The notes beneath the pieces were generated by a model. The model had not been told where the DNA came from, did no database searches, and was given only the letters and a program-made list of their open reading frames with translations. Source: Chryseobacterium arachidis (GTDB taxonomy: Bacteria > Bacteroidota > Bacteroidia > Flavobacteriales > Weeksellaceae). Taken from it: a stretch of DNA of 64,000 nt. The stretch is from NCBI RefSeq assembly GCF_900129245.1, contig NZ_FQUT01000001.1, positions 186,001 through 250,000 of the forward strand. Reading direction: 5' to 3'. Positions 9,338-18,797 of the stretch are shown in pieces. Every line of letters begins with the position of its first letter. Position 1 is the stretch's first letter. The position numbers were made by a program, and so were the translations under genes.

Positions 9338-10642
9338 TTAATCCAAAATTTCAACCAATTTTTTAGTCAGATTTTTTCTGGAGAATTGCTCAATATTTTG
9401 AGTGTTTTCCAAAAGATTTCCATTTTTCCAAAGTTCAAATTTTTCAAGGACAAATTTTTTAATCGATTCAGAGTCTTGATAACTGAAATGCTTTCCTGCT
9501 TTAGTTTCATCCAAAATTTTAGAAACATCCGCATCGTTGGGTCCAAACGAAATAATTTGCTTTCCGGTCGCCAGGTATTCGAAAATTTTTCCGGGAATAA
9601 TTCCTTTTGAGGATGGATTAGGAAAGTTTGTAATTAATAAAATATCAGAAGTTTGCATTTCAGAAACAGCTTTGTCGTGAGATAAATATCCCAAATTCAG
9701 AATGTGATTTTTTAAACTGGTGTTTTCAATTGAGTTTAAAATTTTATCATCGATTCTTCCTGCAAATTTCAGAGTGAAATTTTCCTCAAAATCGGAATTG
9801 GTTTTAATTAAATTATCCAATACATTCCAAAGGTTCTCAGGGTTTCTCAATTGCTCCAAAACCCCGATGTAGCTTAGGGTGAAATTTTGTTTGAGAGTTG
9901 GAGAGTTGGAGGAGTTAAAGGTTTTGGAATTAGAATCTGTTTCATCAAAACCATTTGTGATGCAAACTGCATTGGCTCCGTTTTTCCTGAAATTTTCTGC
10001 ATCGGTATAGCTTGTTGCTAAGGTGATGTCTGCATTTCTGAAAACTTCACTTTCCAGCTGGCGGTGTTTTTTGTCGGAGCTTTTAGTCAGTTTTAAATGT
10101 TTATAGTAAGAAATTTCCGTCCACGGATCACGGAAATCGGCAATCCATTTTAAGTTGGGAAGTTTCTTTTTTAAATGTAAACCAACCAAATGCAGAGAAT
10201 GTGGTGGCCCTGAAGTGACAACGACATCGATTTTGTTTTCTTTTAAATAGTGTTCAAGAAATTTCACAGATGGTTTTACCCAAAAAACTCGTGCGTCAGG
10301 AATGAAAAAATTTCCTCTCACCCAAATCGAAAGTTTAGATTTCCAGCTTTGGTTCTTACCCACATCAAACTGTCCGGCCTTGAATTTTTTATTGCTTTTA
10401 TTGAGTTTTTCGGCTAACTGATAGGGCTCCCAGATTTTTGTTTTTACGATTTCAATATCTTTTGGAACATCTTTCATTAAGCTTTCATCCAGCAAAGGGT
10501 AACTCGGATTTTCCGGTGTGTAGATCACAGGTTTCCATCCGAATTCGGGTAAATATTTTGCAAACTTCAGCCACCTTTGAACACCAGGACCTCCCGCAGG
10601 AGGCCAGTAATAGGTGATGATCAATATTTTTTTTTGTTCCAT
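9338..10642 (-). CDS. Glycosyltransferase family 4-like protein
   Basis: A 434-residue GT-B-fold protein. The N-terminus has TYYWPPAGGPGVQRW, the glycine-rich nucleotide-sugar glycosyltransferase loop. The C-terminal half has KGIIPGKIFEYLATGKQ, the usual donor-binding Glu region. No membrane segment is seen, so it is cytosolic or peripheral. It probably acts in surface polysaccharide or glycan synthesis; donor and acceptor cannot be told. It lies upstream of no other sugar gene on its strand and is followed by a palindromic repeat. Confidence 0.88.
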   Translation of the reverse strand: MEQKKILIITYYWPPAGGPGVQRWLKFAKYLPEFGWKPVIYTPENPSYPLLDESLMKDVPKDIEIVKTKIWEPYQLAEKLNKSNKKFKAGQFDVGKNQSWKSKLSIWVRGNFFIPDARVFWVKPSVKFLEHYLKENKIDVVVTSGPPHSLHLVGLHLKKKLPNLKWIADFRDPWTEISYYKHLKLTKSSDKKHRQLESEVFRNADITLATSYTDAENFRKNGANAVCITNGFDETDSNSKTFNSSNSPTLKQNFTLSYIGVLEQLRNPENLWNVLDNLIKTNSDFEENFTLKFAGRIDDKILNSIENTSLKNHILNLGYLSHDKAVSEMQTSDILLITNFPNPSSKGIIPGKIFEYLATGKQIISFGPNDADVSKILDETKAGKHFSYQDSESIKKFVLEKFELWKNGNLLENTQNIEQFSRKNLTKKLVEILD

Positions 10643-10669
10643 TAGTTATAATGTAAACTATGTGTTCTT

Positions 10670-10696
10670 TTTGTCATTCCGTAAGAATCTAAGCAA
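10670..10696 (+). repeat. Short dispersed repeat, GTCATTCCGTARGAATCTAAG family
   Basis: The core GTCATTCCGTAAGAATCTAA is the same motif, with one base different, as the two copies that bracket the GIY-YIG gene at 54151 and 54533. It lies in the spacer between the glycosyltransferase and YfhO genes. Confidence 0.75.
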
Positions 10697-10754
10697 ATTT
10701 AAAATTCACAAAGAACTTTTTATAATAATTCAGATTATGAATGGCAATTTAAGT

Positions 10755-13292
10755 TTAAACTTTTTCTACTACTATTTCCTTCTTTCTATTCTTATTTATC
10801 CAGAAGATTCCCAGTCCACTTAACAAAATAAACAGTCCAAATGAAATCAGCGAAATCCATTTTCCTTTTTCAATCACTTCCGGTTCGAAAACCATTCTTA
10901 TATTGTGATTTCCGGCAGGAACATGAACCGCACGAAGCAAATAATCTGCTTTGATGTAAGGAACTTCTTTTTCATCAATAAAGAATTTCCATCCGTGAGG
11001 ATAATAAATCTCAGAGAATACAGCCAATTGTTGTGTTTTTGATTGAGATTTAAATTCCAGTTCGTTTGGCTGATATTCCGTTAAATTAATATAAGCTGTC
11101 GAGTCTGCCTGAACAGGTTTTCCGTCAAAATATTTTTTATCTGAAGAGGCAATCACGGCTGTTTTTTTACTGTTAATCGTCCCAATCGCTTTAATTTCCT
11201 GGTTTGGAGATTCTACGAATTTCAGATCACTTACAAACCAGGCGTTTCCGTTGGCTTTTGGGTTCGGAATAGCCTGAGGCTGTTCAGGACCGCCTAAAAC
11301 AAGATATTTTGCATTCAGAAGATTCAGGATGTTCGGAACCTTTACAGAATCCATAATCTGGAAATATTCGTTGATGACATCATCGTATCTTCTCAGTTTC
11401 ACAGCATGATATCCTCCGATGGAAGATTTGAAATAAGATGTATTCGTCTCGCTGAAAGTGCCTAAAATATTATTGAAAATTCTGTAATGAGTCTTATCTT
11501 TCTCAGCAATGGTTTCCAGTGTTTTGTTGACATTTACACTCGACAAAATAGATCCCAGAGTCGGGTTTTCTTCCACTTTTCCTGCTAAAAGATCTGAACT
11601 TTCCGTCTGAAAAGGATTTTCTGCAATATTTTTATCAACATAGTTTTCATCATTCAGGTAACGTTTGTTTACAGACCAAAGATCAAATAAACTTACCGCT
11701 CCAAGAATCACCAAAGCAATATTCTGATTTAATTTCTGCTTTAAAACCATGAATAAAGCTGCAGCGGCAATCGCCACATACAGGAATGCTTTAATGGCAT
11801 CGATTTTAAATAATTTGAATCTTTCATCCACCAGATATTCCAAAAGGAAAGGAGGAAGATATGTTTTTTCGTTATCGGTATGGAAACCTAATAATGCTTT
11901 TCCGAAAATCAAAAGAATTAAGATAAATCCTAAAGTGCCCCCACCCACATACACAAGGATTTTCTGTTTGTATGCCTGCGTTAGCTTTTCGTCGGTAAAG
12001 AACCTGTATAATCCGATAATCGCAATTAAAGGGAATAATAATTCTACTACGACTAAGATCGAAGAAGGTGCTCTGAATTTGTTGTAAAACGGAACAAAAT
12101 CAATAAAGAAGTCTGAGAATGCCATGAAGTTACTTCCCCAGGCTAAAAAGACTGTTAAAATGGATGCTCCTAAAATCCAGTAACGGTATTTTTTCCAGGC
12201 AAAAAAGAAACCTAAAAAGGCTAGGAAACAAACAATGGCTCCCTGGTATGCAGGTCCCGAAGTTCCGGGCTGGTCTCCCCAGTAGGTTAAGTTTCCGAAA
12301 CCTTTGGAAATTCTGTCCATTTCAGCCTGTGATCCTACATTTTCCTGAACCATTTCCTGAACTTTTGCCATCATTTCCTTTCCTTCAGGCTCCTGGCTTC
12401 CGCCGCCCATTAATCTTGGAATGAAGAGGTTTAAGGTTTCCAGTTTTCCGTAGCTCCAAAGAAGCATGCTTTCTTTGTCCATCCCGGATTCTCCTCCGGT
12501 ATGGCTGTCGTTGGTCAGGATTTGTTTTCCACGGACGGTTTCTTTAATGTATTCGGAGTTTGCCATGATTCTTTGTGAATTCATCCCGACTCCGATAATG
12601 CATGAGGCTGCGATAATTCCTGAAGAAATTAAAAAATGCTTCATGGATGTCTTTTTCTGAATCGCTCTGATTAATTCAGATAAGAATAAAAATCCTAGTG
12701 CAAGGAAAAGATAGTAGGTCATCTGCGGATGGTTCGCCGCTATCTGAAGTCCCATAAAAAGGGTAGTGACAATGAATCCCCAAATATAGCTTTTCCTTAT
12801 ATAAACGAGCAGAATTCCGGCCAGAAGCGGCGCGAAATACTCAATCGTATTAATTTTACCGTTGTGTCCGGCAGCTATTGCTATATAAAAATAGGTGGAA
12901 AGTCCGAAAAAAGTTGCTCCTAAAAGTGCATATTTCCAGTTTCTTACCACAACCATTCCCAATAGGAAAAACCCGGCAGAAAGCAGGAAAAGATAATTAA
13001 CTGGTCTTGGAAAGAAGTTTAATTTACTATCCAGATTTTTGATGATATCACCCTTAAACTGGCTTCCCATCTGATAAGTCGGCATTCCTCCAAACATGGA
13101 ATCACTCCAATAAGTTTCTTTTCCGGTGTCGGCTCTGTAGTCGAGAAGTTCTTTTGCTCCGCCTCGATATTGTACAATATCATGCTGAAAAAGTTGTTTT
13201 CCCGTAAAAACAGGAGTGGAGTATAAAAATGCTAAAACTATAAATACAACTAATGAAATTGCAATATAAATTAAGTTTTTATTTTTCGCCAT
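10755..13292 (-). CDS. YfhO-family multi-membrane-spanning protein
   Basis: An 845-residue integral membrane protein with about a dozen hydrophobic helices. Examples are the N-terminal LIYIAISLVVFIVLAFLY, several around residues 100-210, 365-480 and 500-545, and a final one about 815-835. A soluble C-terminal part (about 560-810) precedes the last helix. The N-terminal DIVQYRGGAKELLDYR and DSMFGGMPTYQ segments are typical of YfhO proteins, which are GT-C-like and linked to lipid or wall-polymer glycosylation in other bacteria. It starts 18 bases after the DUF4834 gene and probably shares its transcript. Confidence 0.92.
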   Translation of the reverse strand: MAKNKNLIYIAISLVVFIVLAFLYSTPVFTGKQLFQHDIVQYRGGAKELLDYRADTGKETYWSDSMFGGMPTYQMGSQFKGDIIKNLDSKLNFFPRPVNYLFLLSAGFFLLGMVVVRNWKYALLGATFFGLSTYFYIAIAAGHNGKINTIEYFAPLLAGILLVYIRKSYIWGFIVTTLFMGLQIAANHPQMTYYLFLALGFLFLSELIRAIQKKTSMKHFLISSGIIAASCIIGVGMNSQRIMANSEYIKETVRGKQILTNDSHTGGESGMDKESMLLWSYGKLETLNLFIPRLMGGGSQEPEGKEMMAKVQEMVQENVGSQAEMDRISKGFGNLTYWGDQPGTSGPAYQGAIVCFLAFLGFFFAWKKYRYWILGASILTVFLAWGSNFMAFSDFFIDFVPFYNKFRAPSSILVVVELLFPLIAIIGLYRFFTDEKLTQAYKQKILVYVGGGTLGFILILLIFGKALLGFHTDNEKTYLPPFLLEYLVDERFKLFKIDAIKAFLYVAIAAAALFMVLKQKLNQNIALVILGAVSLFDLWSVNKRYLNDENYVDKNIAENPFQTESSDLLAGKVEENPTLGSILSSVNVNKTLETIAEKDKTHYRIFNNILGTFSETNTSYFKSSIGGYHAVKLRRYDDVINEYFQIMDSVKVPNILNLLNAKYLVLGGPEQPQAIPNPKANGNAWFVSDLKFVESPNQEIKAIGTINSKKTAVIASSDKKYFDGKPVQADSTAYINLTEYQPNELEFKSQSKTQQLAVFSEIYYPHGWKFFIDEKEVPYIKADYLLRAVHVPAGNHNIRMVFEPEVIEKGKWISLISFGLFILLSGLGIFWINKNRKKEIVVEKV

Positions 13293-13310
13293 GTTGATGG
13301 TTATTATCTT

Positions 13311-13559
13311 TTATTTTTCGGAATTATTACCTTTATTATTATCTTTCACTTCTTCGTAGTCTACCGTCTCAGCATCCCATTTCACTTTTTTCTCAAGAGT
13401 TGCGTTTGAGGTTTTGGTTTCCTGCTTTTGATTATTGTTTGGATTAAAGCCTGTGAATTTATAAAACTTGTTTAAAAAAATTCGTTTCAGCATATTCCAG
13501 ACAAAGAAAATAATAATCGTAGTGATAACTATTTCAAGAAGCCATTTTATAAAAGACAT
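13311..13559 (-). CDS. DUF4834-family small membrane protein
   Basis: An 82-residue protein with one N-terminal transmembrane helix (LLEIVITTIIIFFVWNML, about 7-24) and a hydrophilic charged tail. It includes WDAETVDYEEVKD, a pattern I associate with the DUF4834 family of Bacteroidota. It is first in a likely two-gene unit with yfhO. Function unknown. Confidence 0.8.
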   Translation of the reverse strand: MSFIKWLLEIVITTIIIFFVWNMLKRIFLNKFYKFTGFNPNNNQKQETKTSNATLEKKVKWDAETVDYEEVKDNNKGNNSEK

Positions 13560-13624
13560 AATTAATTATATTTTAAATTCTATGTGAGAGTTTAAAGTGA
13601 CCCGCAAAGATTTATTTTTCAAAT

Positions 13625-14677
13625 TTACTTCGCCGAAGGATTCACCATTACAGAAGAATTGGAAACACTTTTCATAGACTGAGATTCTTTTCCGTTTGAA
13701 ATGGTTTCGATCTGCGTTGTTTTCACAGAGATATTCTGATTGGTGATCCAGCCTGTATTTTGGTCAAATTTAATGGTTCCGTTTTGTGCCAGCTCGCTGC
13801 TTAAGCTGTGGGTAACCTCTCCCTGATTTTGTTTTTCTGTTTTCTTCGGAATTCCGCCGGTTACAGAGATTTCAGCAATGCCGTTTCCTACGCTTTTTAA
13901 AACATAATTGGAGGTTACTTTAATTTTCCCCTGTGCATCGGCATTTTCACTGCTTGACCATTTTTCTCCGACTTTAGCCCCCTTCTTAGGAATAATCGTT
14001 AAATTTTTATTGAACTGATCTTTCAAAACCTTTTCGTTAAAAGTTTCTTTAAGACTTGCTACAATATTTTCTTTCTGGCTTTTATCTTTTATAAGAGTTC
14101 CTACAGCATTCAAAACTTTTGCGTACACTGCATCAAAACCTGTAATAGAAATTACATTCCCTCTGGTATCCATTTTCATGCTAAGCTTATTCCCTGTCAA
14201 AGCTCTGTTGATATTCCAGATCATTTTCAACTCTTCCTCTTTCGGAATAGGCAACTTTGTATCTACCACGATTGTCTTTCCCTGTGCGGTCTGAGAATTC
14301 CTTTTCGCAATAAGATTTAATGTCATGTCATAAACATTACCTTTTATATCATTGACTGTGAAGGACATTTCGTCTGTAGATTCGCTGGTTCCGTTGATGG
14401 TTTTCCCCTGAGGATCAGTCATCGTTTTTGTATCTCTCTGATACGTTGTTAAAGGATATGTTTTTCCTTTTTCCAATTTAAAAGACTGCTTGAAGATCCC
14501 TGCAGAATCTTTAATAGCAGGATTTGCTTCTACTTTTGCCACAGAATCAGCAGGAACTTCTACTGTGATTGTTTTTCCTGTTTTCGGATCTACTTTGGTG
14601 ATTTTTGCCGTTTCTTTTTTATTACAAGAAACCAATGCTATTGTTGAAATTAGCGCTAATGCTGCTATATTTTTCAT
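13625..14677 (-). CDS. DUF6263-family lipoprotein
   Basis: A 350-residue lipoprotein with lipobox ending at Cys18 (IALVSC) and a Lys/Thr-rich linker containing KVDPKTGKTITVEVP. The remainder is a beta-rich domain with LEKGKTYPLTTYQ and ITGFDAVYAKVL. The sequence fits the DUF6263 family of Flavobacteriia. No catalytic motif is visible. It is separated from DUF4834 by 65 bp and from rlmB by 26 bp on the same strand, so co-transcription with rlmB is possible. Confidence 0.85.
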   Translation of the reverse strand: MKNIAALALISTIALVSCNKKETAKITKVDPKTGKTITVEVPADSVAKVEANPAIKDSAGIFKQSFKLEKGKTYPLTTYQRDTKTMTDPQGKTINGTSESTDEMSFTVNDIKGNVYDMTLNLIAKRNSQTAQGKTIVVDTKLPIPKEEELKMIWNINRALTGNKLSMKMDTRGNVISITGFDAVYAKVLNAVGTLIKDKSQKENIVASLKETFNEKVLKDQFNKNLTIIPKKGAKVGEKWSSSENADAQGKIKVTSNYVLKSVGNGIAEISVTGGIPKKTEKQNQGEVTHSLSSELAQNGTIKFDQNTGWITNQNISVKTTQIETISNGKESQSMKSVSNSSVMVNPSAK

Positions 14678-14703
14678 TTTAGATTTTTTAAGTGTTGGTT
14701 GAA

Positions 14704-15456
14704 TTAAATGGTTTTTGTGAATTTCTGTCTTACCGCCTCATACAAAATCGCCCCACAAGCTACGGAAACATTTAAGGACTGAGTTTTTCCTTCAATCGGA
14801 AGTTTAATTTTGTCGTCAGAATGATGTAGAACTTCTTTAGAAATTCCTGTTTCCTCGTTACCCATTACAATGGCGCAAGGTTCTGTAAAATCTACATCGT
14901 AAATTAGTTTCTCTGCTTTTTCGCTTGCTGCATATACGGAAATTCCGCTCTGTTGAAGAAAGTCTACCACATGAGCCAAATTAGGTGCTTTACAGATTTT
15001 TACGTTATAAAGTGCTCCCGCAGACGTTTTTATCGCATCAGAGTTTATTGGCGCTGCTCCTTTTTCCGGAATAATAACCGCATCAACTCCCACACATTCT
15101 GCTGTTCTGCAGATTGCTCCGAAGTTTCTAACGTCTGTTAATCTGTCAAGAATCAATAAAAATGGAGTTTTTCCTTCTTCAAATAATTGAGGAACAATGT
15201 CTTCCACTTTATGAAACGGAACATCCGATATAAATGCAACAACACCCTGGTGATTTTTTCTTGTAAAACGGTTCAGTTTTTCAACCGGAACGTAGTTCGG
15301 ACGGATTTTATTTTTAGCTAAAATAGCTTTAAGTTCAGCATAAATCGGTCCCTGCAATGCATTTTGCACGAAGACCTTGTCAATTGTTTTTCCCGCTTCA
15401 ATAGCTTCAATCACGGGACGCAGCCCGAAAATAAAATCGTCTTTTTTATCTGTCAT
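14704..15456 (-). CDS. rlmB: 23S rRNA (guanosine-2'-O-)-methyltransferase RlmB
   Basis: A 250-residue SPOUT-class (TrmH/SpoU) 2'-O-methyltransferase. An N-terminal substrate-binding domain (FIFGLRPVIEAIEAGK) is followed by the knotted catalytic domain: DRLTDVRNFGAICRTAE, VMGNEETGIS and LNVSVACGAILYEAVRQ are the three SPOUT motifs. In the RlmB family it methylates G2251 of 23S rRNA using S-adenosylmethionine. The length is typical. Confidence 0.95.
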   Translation of the reverse strand: MTDKKDDFIFGLRPVIEAIEAGKTIDKVFVQNALQGPIYAELKAILAKNKIRPNYVPVEKLNRFTRKNHQGVVAFISDVPFHKVEDIVPQLFEEGKTPFLLILDRLTDVRNFGAICRTAECVGVDAVIIPEKGAAPINSDAIKTSAGALYNVKICKAPNLAHVVDFLQQSGISVYAASEKAEKLIYDVDFTEPCAIVMGNEETGISKEVLHHSDDKIKLPIEGKTQSLNVSVACGAILYEAVRQKFTKTI

Positions 15457-15469
15457 TTTAATAATTTAA

Positions 15470-15556
15470 ATAGTGAATTGTCAAATGTCAATTTTACTTT
15501 GTAGGTCATTTACCGTGTTGATATTCATCTTTCACTATTGACTGGCCAAGCAAAAT
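15470..15556. repeat. Intergenic GTGAATTGT-type repeat
   Basis: Contains GTGAATTGTCAAATGTCAAT and later, inverted, CACTATTGACTGG. A similar arrangement is found at 62694-62775. This is a degenerate AT-rich dispersed motif filling the spacer between rlmB and dinB. Low information content. Confidence 0.4.
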
Positions 15557-15567
15557 TCACTTTTTAA

Positions 15568-16041
15568 CTACCTTCCTTTTTCTCCTAAAATTGCTCTTTT
15601 TTGCGACAAAATATATCCATAATGGATACTTTCGTGCATATTGTTAAAAATAATGGCATCCTGAATACTTTTCAGATCCATCCCGAAACTTGTTGTATAA
15701 GGGGTGTAATCCGAAAAAAAATCACTGTCGTAATCTTTCATCAAAATTTTTGATGTCTCTACCAGGAGAAACTCAAGATCTTCGACTTCTGATTTTTGCA
15801 CATCCAAGTTGGGAAGCGTCCCTTTTTTATAGGTTTCAACCCAATATTTATCAATTCTGAAAGGATTTCCGCTGAGGTAATAATGCAATAGTTGTTGTGT
15901 TGCCACCGTATGTGCGATGTTCCAGTAAAGATTATTATTGAAGCCGTCCGGAATTAGCAAAAGATCTTCGTGAGAAGTATTCTGTAAAATGTCCAAAAGG
16001 TTCTTTCTGACTTGTCTGTGGGCTTGAAAATGATAATTCAT
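15568..16041 (-). CDS. DinB-family protein
   Basis: A 157-residue four-helix-bundle protein of the DinB/YfiT type. The spaced metal-ligand histidines appear as NIAHTVATQQLLHYY and NNMHESIHYGYILSQ. Family members include metal-dependent thiol transferases and stress-induced proteins; the specific reaction here is unknown. A two-box promoter lies just upstream on the minus strand. The gene is monocistronic and divergent from the Bat operon. Confidence 0.88.
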   Translation of the reverse strand: MNYHFQAHRQVRKNLLDILQNTSHEDLLLIPDGFNNNLYWNIAHTVATQQLLHYYLSGNPFRIDKYWVETYKKGTLPNLDVQKSEVEDLEFLLVETSKILMKDYDSDFFSDYTPYTTSFGMDLKSIQDAIIFNNMHESIHYGYILSQKRAILGEKGR

Positions 16042-16061
16042 TTTGCAATAATTTTAATCAC

Positions 16062-16092
16062 CAAAAATAGTTTAATAAACTGGAAATGACAA
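16062..16092 (-). promoter_or_regulatory. Two-box promoter of the dinB-like gene
   Basis: On the minus strand, TTG (16090-16092), 20 nt, then TATTTTTG (16062-16069), matching the Bacteroidota -33/-7 pattern. The ATG is 20 nt further on. Confidence 0.6.
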
Positions 16093-16292
16093 TTTTTGAA
16101 CGGTAGATTAAAGCAAAATTTATATATTTTTATGAAAAATTCTGATAATCGTATTGAGTTTTAGGATTTCATCTATTCTGAATCTTGCATTAATGCTGGA
16201 ATATTTAACAAACTTTAACTCAAAAATGGCATTTTTTATGTTGATTAATGCAAGTATTTATTGGAAATTTACCCATTATTTTAAATCAAGAT

Positions 16293-17297
16293 ATGTCAGA
16301 GATCAATCAAGCTGAAGATATTCGTCAATTGACGGAACAGGTAAAAGAAGCAAACTACTTTTTTTCTCTCCTGAGACAGGAAATCAACAAGGTTATTATT
16401 GGACAGGAATATATGATAGACCGCCTTTTAGTAGGGCTTTTAGGGAATGGTCACGTTCTTTTGGAAGGGGTTCCCGGATTGGCTAAAACCTTGGCGATCA
16501 AAACTCTGGCAGATGCTGTTCATGGTGAATTTTCAAGAATTCAGTTTACGCCAGATCTTCTTCCTGCCGATGTTGTCGGAACCATGATCTATAATGTAAA
16601 AGACAATGATTTTTCGATAAAAAAAGGTCCTGTTTTTGCCAATTTCGTTTTGGCAGATGAGATCAACCGTGCGCCGGCAAAAGTGCAGTCGGCTTTGCTG
16701 GAAGTAATGCAGGAAAAGCAGGTGACCATTGGTGACGAAACCATGAAGCTTCCAAAGCCGTTTTTGGTATTGGCGACGCAAAACCCGATCGATCAGGAAG
16801 GTACTTATCTTTTGCCGGAAGCGCAAAGTGACCGTTTCATGCTGAAATGTACGATTGATTATCCTAAATTTGAGGATGAAAGAACCGTTATGAGAATGGT
16901 TTCAACTTCGCATCAGCCGACAGTAAAACCTGTAATTTCCCTGGATCATATCGTGGCTGCAAAGGAATTGATCAATCAGATTTATCTTGACGAGAAGATC
17001 GAAAAATATATTCTGGATATGGTTTTTGCAACCCGTTTTCCTGAAAATTATGGTCTTTCTGAATTAAAAAATTATATCGGTTTCGGAGCTTCTCCGAGAG
17101 CGTCAATTAACTTAGCCATTGCTTCCAGAGCGTACGCATTCTTAAAAGGAAGGGCTTTTGTGATTCCTGAAGATGTAAAAGAACTGGCGAAAGATGTTTT
17201 AAGACACAGGATTGGTTTAACTTTCGAGGCAGAGGCGGAAGAAATTTCATCAGAAGAAATTATCAACAGAATTTTAGCGAAAATCCAGGCTCCATAA
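16293..17297 (+). CDS. MoxR-family AAA+ ATPase
   Basis: A 334-residue AAA+ ATPase. Walker A is GVPGLAKT, Walker B with sensor region is VLADEINRAPAK, then LATQNPIDQEGTY and GASPRASINLA. MoxR ATPases are chaperone-like partners of DUF58 and VWA proteins, which follow here. An upstream in-frame ATG at 16248 would add 15 residues. I prefer 16293 because MSEINQAEDIRQL is the usual style of start, though this is not certain. It is first in the Bat operon; its stop overlaps the start of the acetyltransferase gene (TAATG). Confidence 0.93.
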   Translation: MSEINQAEDIRQLTEQVKEANYFFSLLRQEINKVIIGQEYMIDRLLVGLLGNGHVLLEGVPGLAKTLAIKTLADAVHGEFSRIQFTPDLLPADVVGTMIYNVKDNDFSIKKGPVFANFVLADEINRAPAKVQSALLEVMQEKQVTIGDETMKLPKPFLVLATQNPIDQEGTYLLPEAQSDRFMLKCTIDYPKFEDERTVMRMVSTSHQPTVKPVISLDHIVAAKELINQIYLDEKIEKYILDMVFATRFPENYGLSELKNYIGFGASPRASINLAIASRAYAFLKGRAFVIPEDVKELAKDVLRHRIGLTFEAEAEEISSEEIINRILAKIQAP

Positions 17298-17752
17298 TGG
17301 GTGAAGTGGTAATTAGAAAGGCAGTTCAGGAAGATTGTGCTTCGATGTTGGAGTTAATCAAAGAATTGGCTGAATATGAAAATGCATTGCATGAAGTTAC
17401 CTTAACTTTAGAGCAATTCATTGAAGATGGCTTCGGAAAATCGCCTGTTTGGGGAGCTTTTGTCGCTGAATTTAATGGAGAAATTGTTGGGATTTCTTTA
17501 TACTATGACAGATATTCAACCTGGAAGGGAAGAAGATTGTATCTGGAAGATTTGGTGGTGACGGAAAAATTAAGAGGAAAACAAATCGGGAAGAATTTAT
17601 TTGAAGCAACGATGGAATATGGAAAATCAAGTGAATACTCCGGAATGGTTTTCCAGGTATTAAACTGGAACGAACCCGCCATCAATTTCTACAAAAAATA
17701 CAGTCCGAAATTTGATGATGAATGGTTTAATGTTTCTATTGAATTTAAATAG
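17297..17752 (+). CDS. GNAT-family N-acetyltransferase
   Basis: A 151-residue acetyltransferase with the acetyl-CoA site LYLEDLVVTEKLRGKQIGK (motif A, R/Q-x-x-G-x-G/A variant) and VLNWNEPAINFYKKY (motif B). It resembles small amine/diamine acetyltransferases. It overlaps the moxR stop by one base and lies between moxR and the DUF58 gene, which usually adjoin. It is therefore an insertion into the Bat operon, likely translated by coupling. Substrate unknown. Confidence 0.9.
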   Translation: MGEVVIRKAVQEDCASMLELIKELAEYENALHEVTLTLEQFIEDGFGKSPVWGAFVAEFNGEIVGISLYYDRYSTWKGRRLYLEDLVVTEKLRGKQIGKNLFEATMEYGKSSEYSGMVFQVLNWNEPAINFYKKYSPKFDDEWFNVSIEFK

Positions 17753-17833
17753 GATAGAAGTTGGATGCACGATGATGGAAGTTTATAGAATCTCAAAAAA
17801 ACGCTCAGACACTAAAACACTCAAACACAGGAA

Positions 17834-18697
17834 ATGCAGATAAAAGATATTGTAAAAAAAGTCAAGCAAATAGAAATCCGTACCCGAAAGAAGACGGAAG
17901 CTACGTTGATGGGGCAATATCACAGTGCTTTTAAAGGTCAGGGGATGACTTTCTCGGAAGTTCGTCCGTATCAGTTTGGTGACGAAATCCGTAGAATCGA
18001 CTGGAATAAAACGGCACGTTTCCGCGAACCGTTCGTGAAAGTGATGGAGGAGGAAAGGGAGCTGACAATGATGCTGTTAGTCGATATTTCTGCATCAATG
18101 GATTACGGAACAAAAACCCAGCTCAAGAGAGAATATGTTGCCGAAATTGCCGCAAGTTTAGGATTTTCAGCAGCGGGAAATAACGATAAAGTGGGATTGA
18201 TTTTATTTGCCGATAAAGTATATAAGGTAATTCCGCCACAAAAAGGGAGAAAGCATATTCTTTCAATTATCAGTAATATTCTAACGGCAGATTATGTTCC
18301 TGCGGTTTCAAAAATTGATAAAGCAATGGAATATATGATGGGAATTTTCAAAAGAAAATCTCTGGTTTTTCTGTTTTCAGATTTTGAAGATGAATACGAT
18401 TCTAAAATGTTAAGAGTGGCTTCCAAAAAGCATCAGTTGCTGGGAATGAGGATTTTCGATGAAAAGGATAACGAAATTCCAGATGTGGGTTACACCTTAT
18501 TATATGATGCGGAAACCGGACAGCAGGTTTGGGCAAATACTTCCAGCGCAAGATGGAGATATACTTTTGCGGAAGCTCAGAAACAAAAATTAAGGGCTTT
18601 GGAAGAAGATTTTGCCAATAGCTCGGCAAGTTTTATGAATATCAATACAGGTTCGGATTATTCGAAGTTGTTGTATAATTATTTTCAGAAAAAATAA
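17834..18697 (+). CDS. DUF58 domain protein of the Bat operon
   Basis: A 287-residue cytosolic DUF58 protein with a VWA-like fold. GQYHSAFKGQGMTFSEVRPY and GDEIRRIDWNKTARF are the DUF58 signature, and LLVDISASMDYG supplies a MIDAS-like DxSxS. These proteins partner with MoxR ATPases. It is separated from the acetyltransferase gene by 81 bp that contain a dispersed-repeat-like stretch (aagttggatgcacgatgatg), and is followed by a REP-type palindrome. Confidence 0.93.
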   Translation: MQIKDIVKKVKQIEIRTRKKTEATLMGQYHSAFKGQGMTFSEVRPYQFGDEIRRIDWNKTARFREPFVKVMEEERELTMMLLVDISASMDYGTKTQLKREYVAEIAASLGFSAAGNNDKVGLILFADKVYKVIPPQKGRKHILSIISNILTADYVPAVSKIDKAMEYMMGIFKRKSLVFLFSDFEDEYDSKMLRVASKKHQLLGMRIFDEKDNEIPDVGYTLLYDAETGQQVWANTSSARWRYTFAEAQKQKLRALEEDFANSSASFMNINTGSDYSKLLYNYFQKK

Positions 18698-18710
18698 AAA
18701 TAGAAGTTCT

Positions 18711-18782
18711 TTTGTCATTGCGAGGAGGAACGACGAAGCAATCTTTAAGATTAGAGATTCTTCCTTCGTCAAAATGACAAAA
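18711..18782. repeat. REP-type palindrome inside the Bat operon
   Basis: Starts TTTGTCATTGCGAGGAGGAA and ends CTTCGTCAAAATGACAAA. The ends are inverted repeats and AGATT/AATCT segments pair inside. GTCATTGCGAGG...AAGCAATCT is a recognisable dispersed palindrome type in bacteria. It occupies the spacer between DUF58 and the next gene and could form a long hairpin in the operon mRNA. Confidence 0.75.
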
Positions 18783-18797
18783 TGATGTTAAAATTTA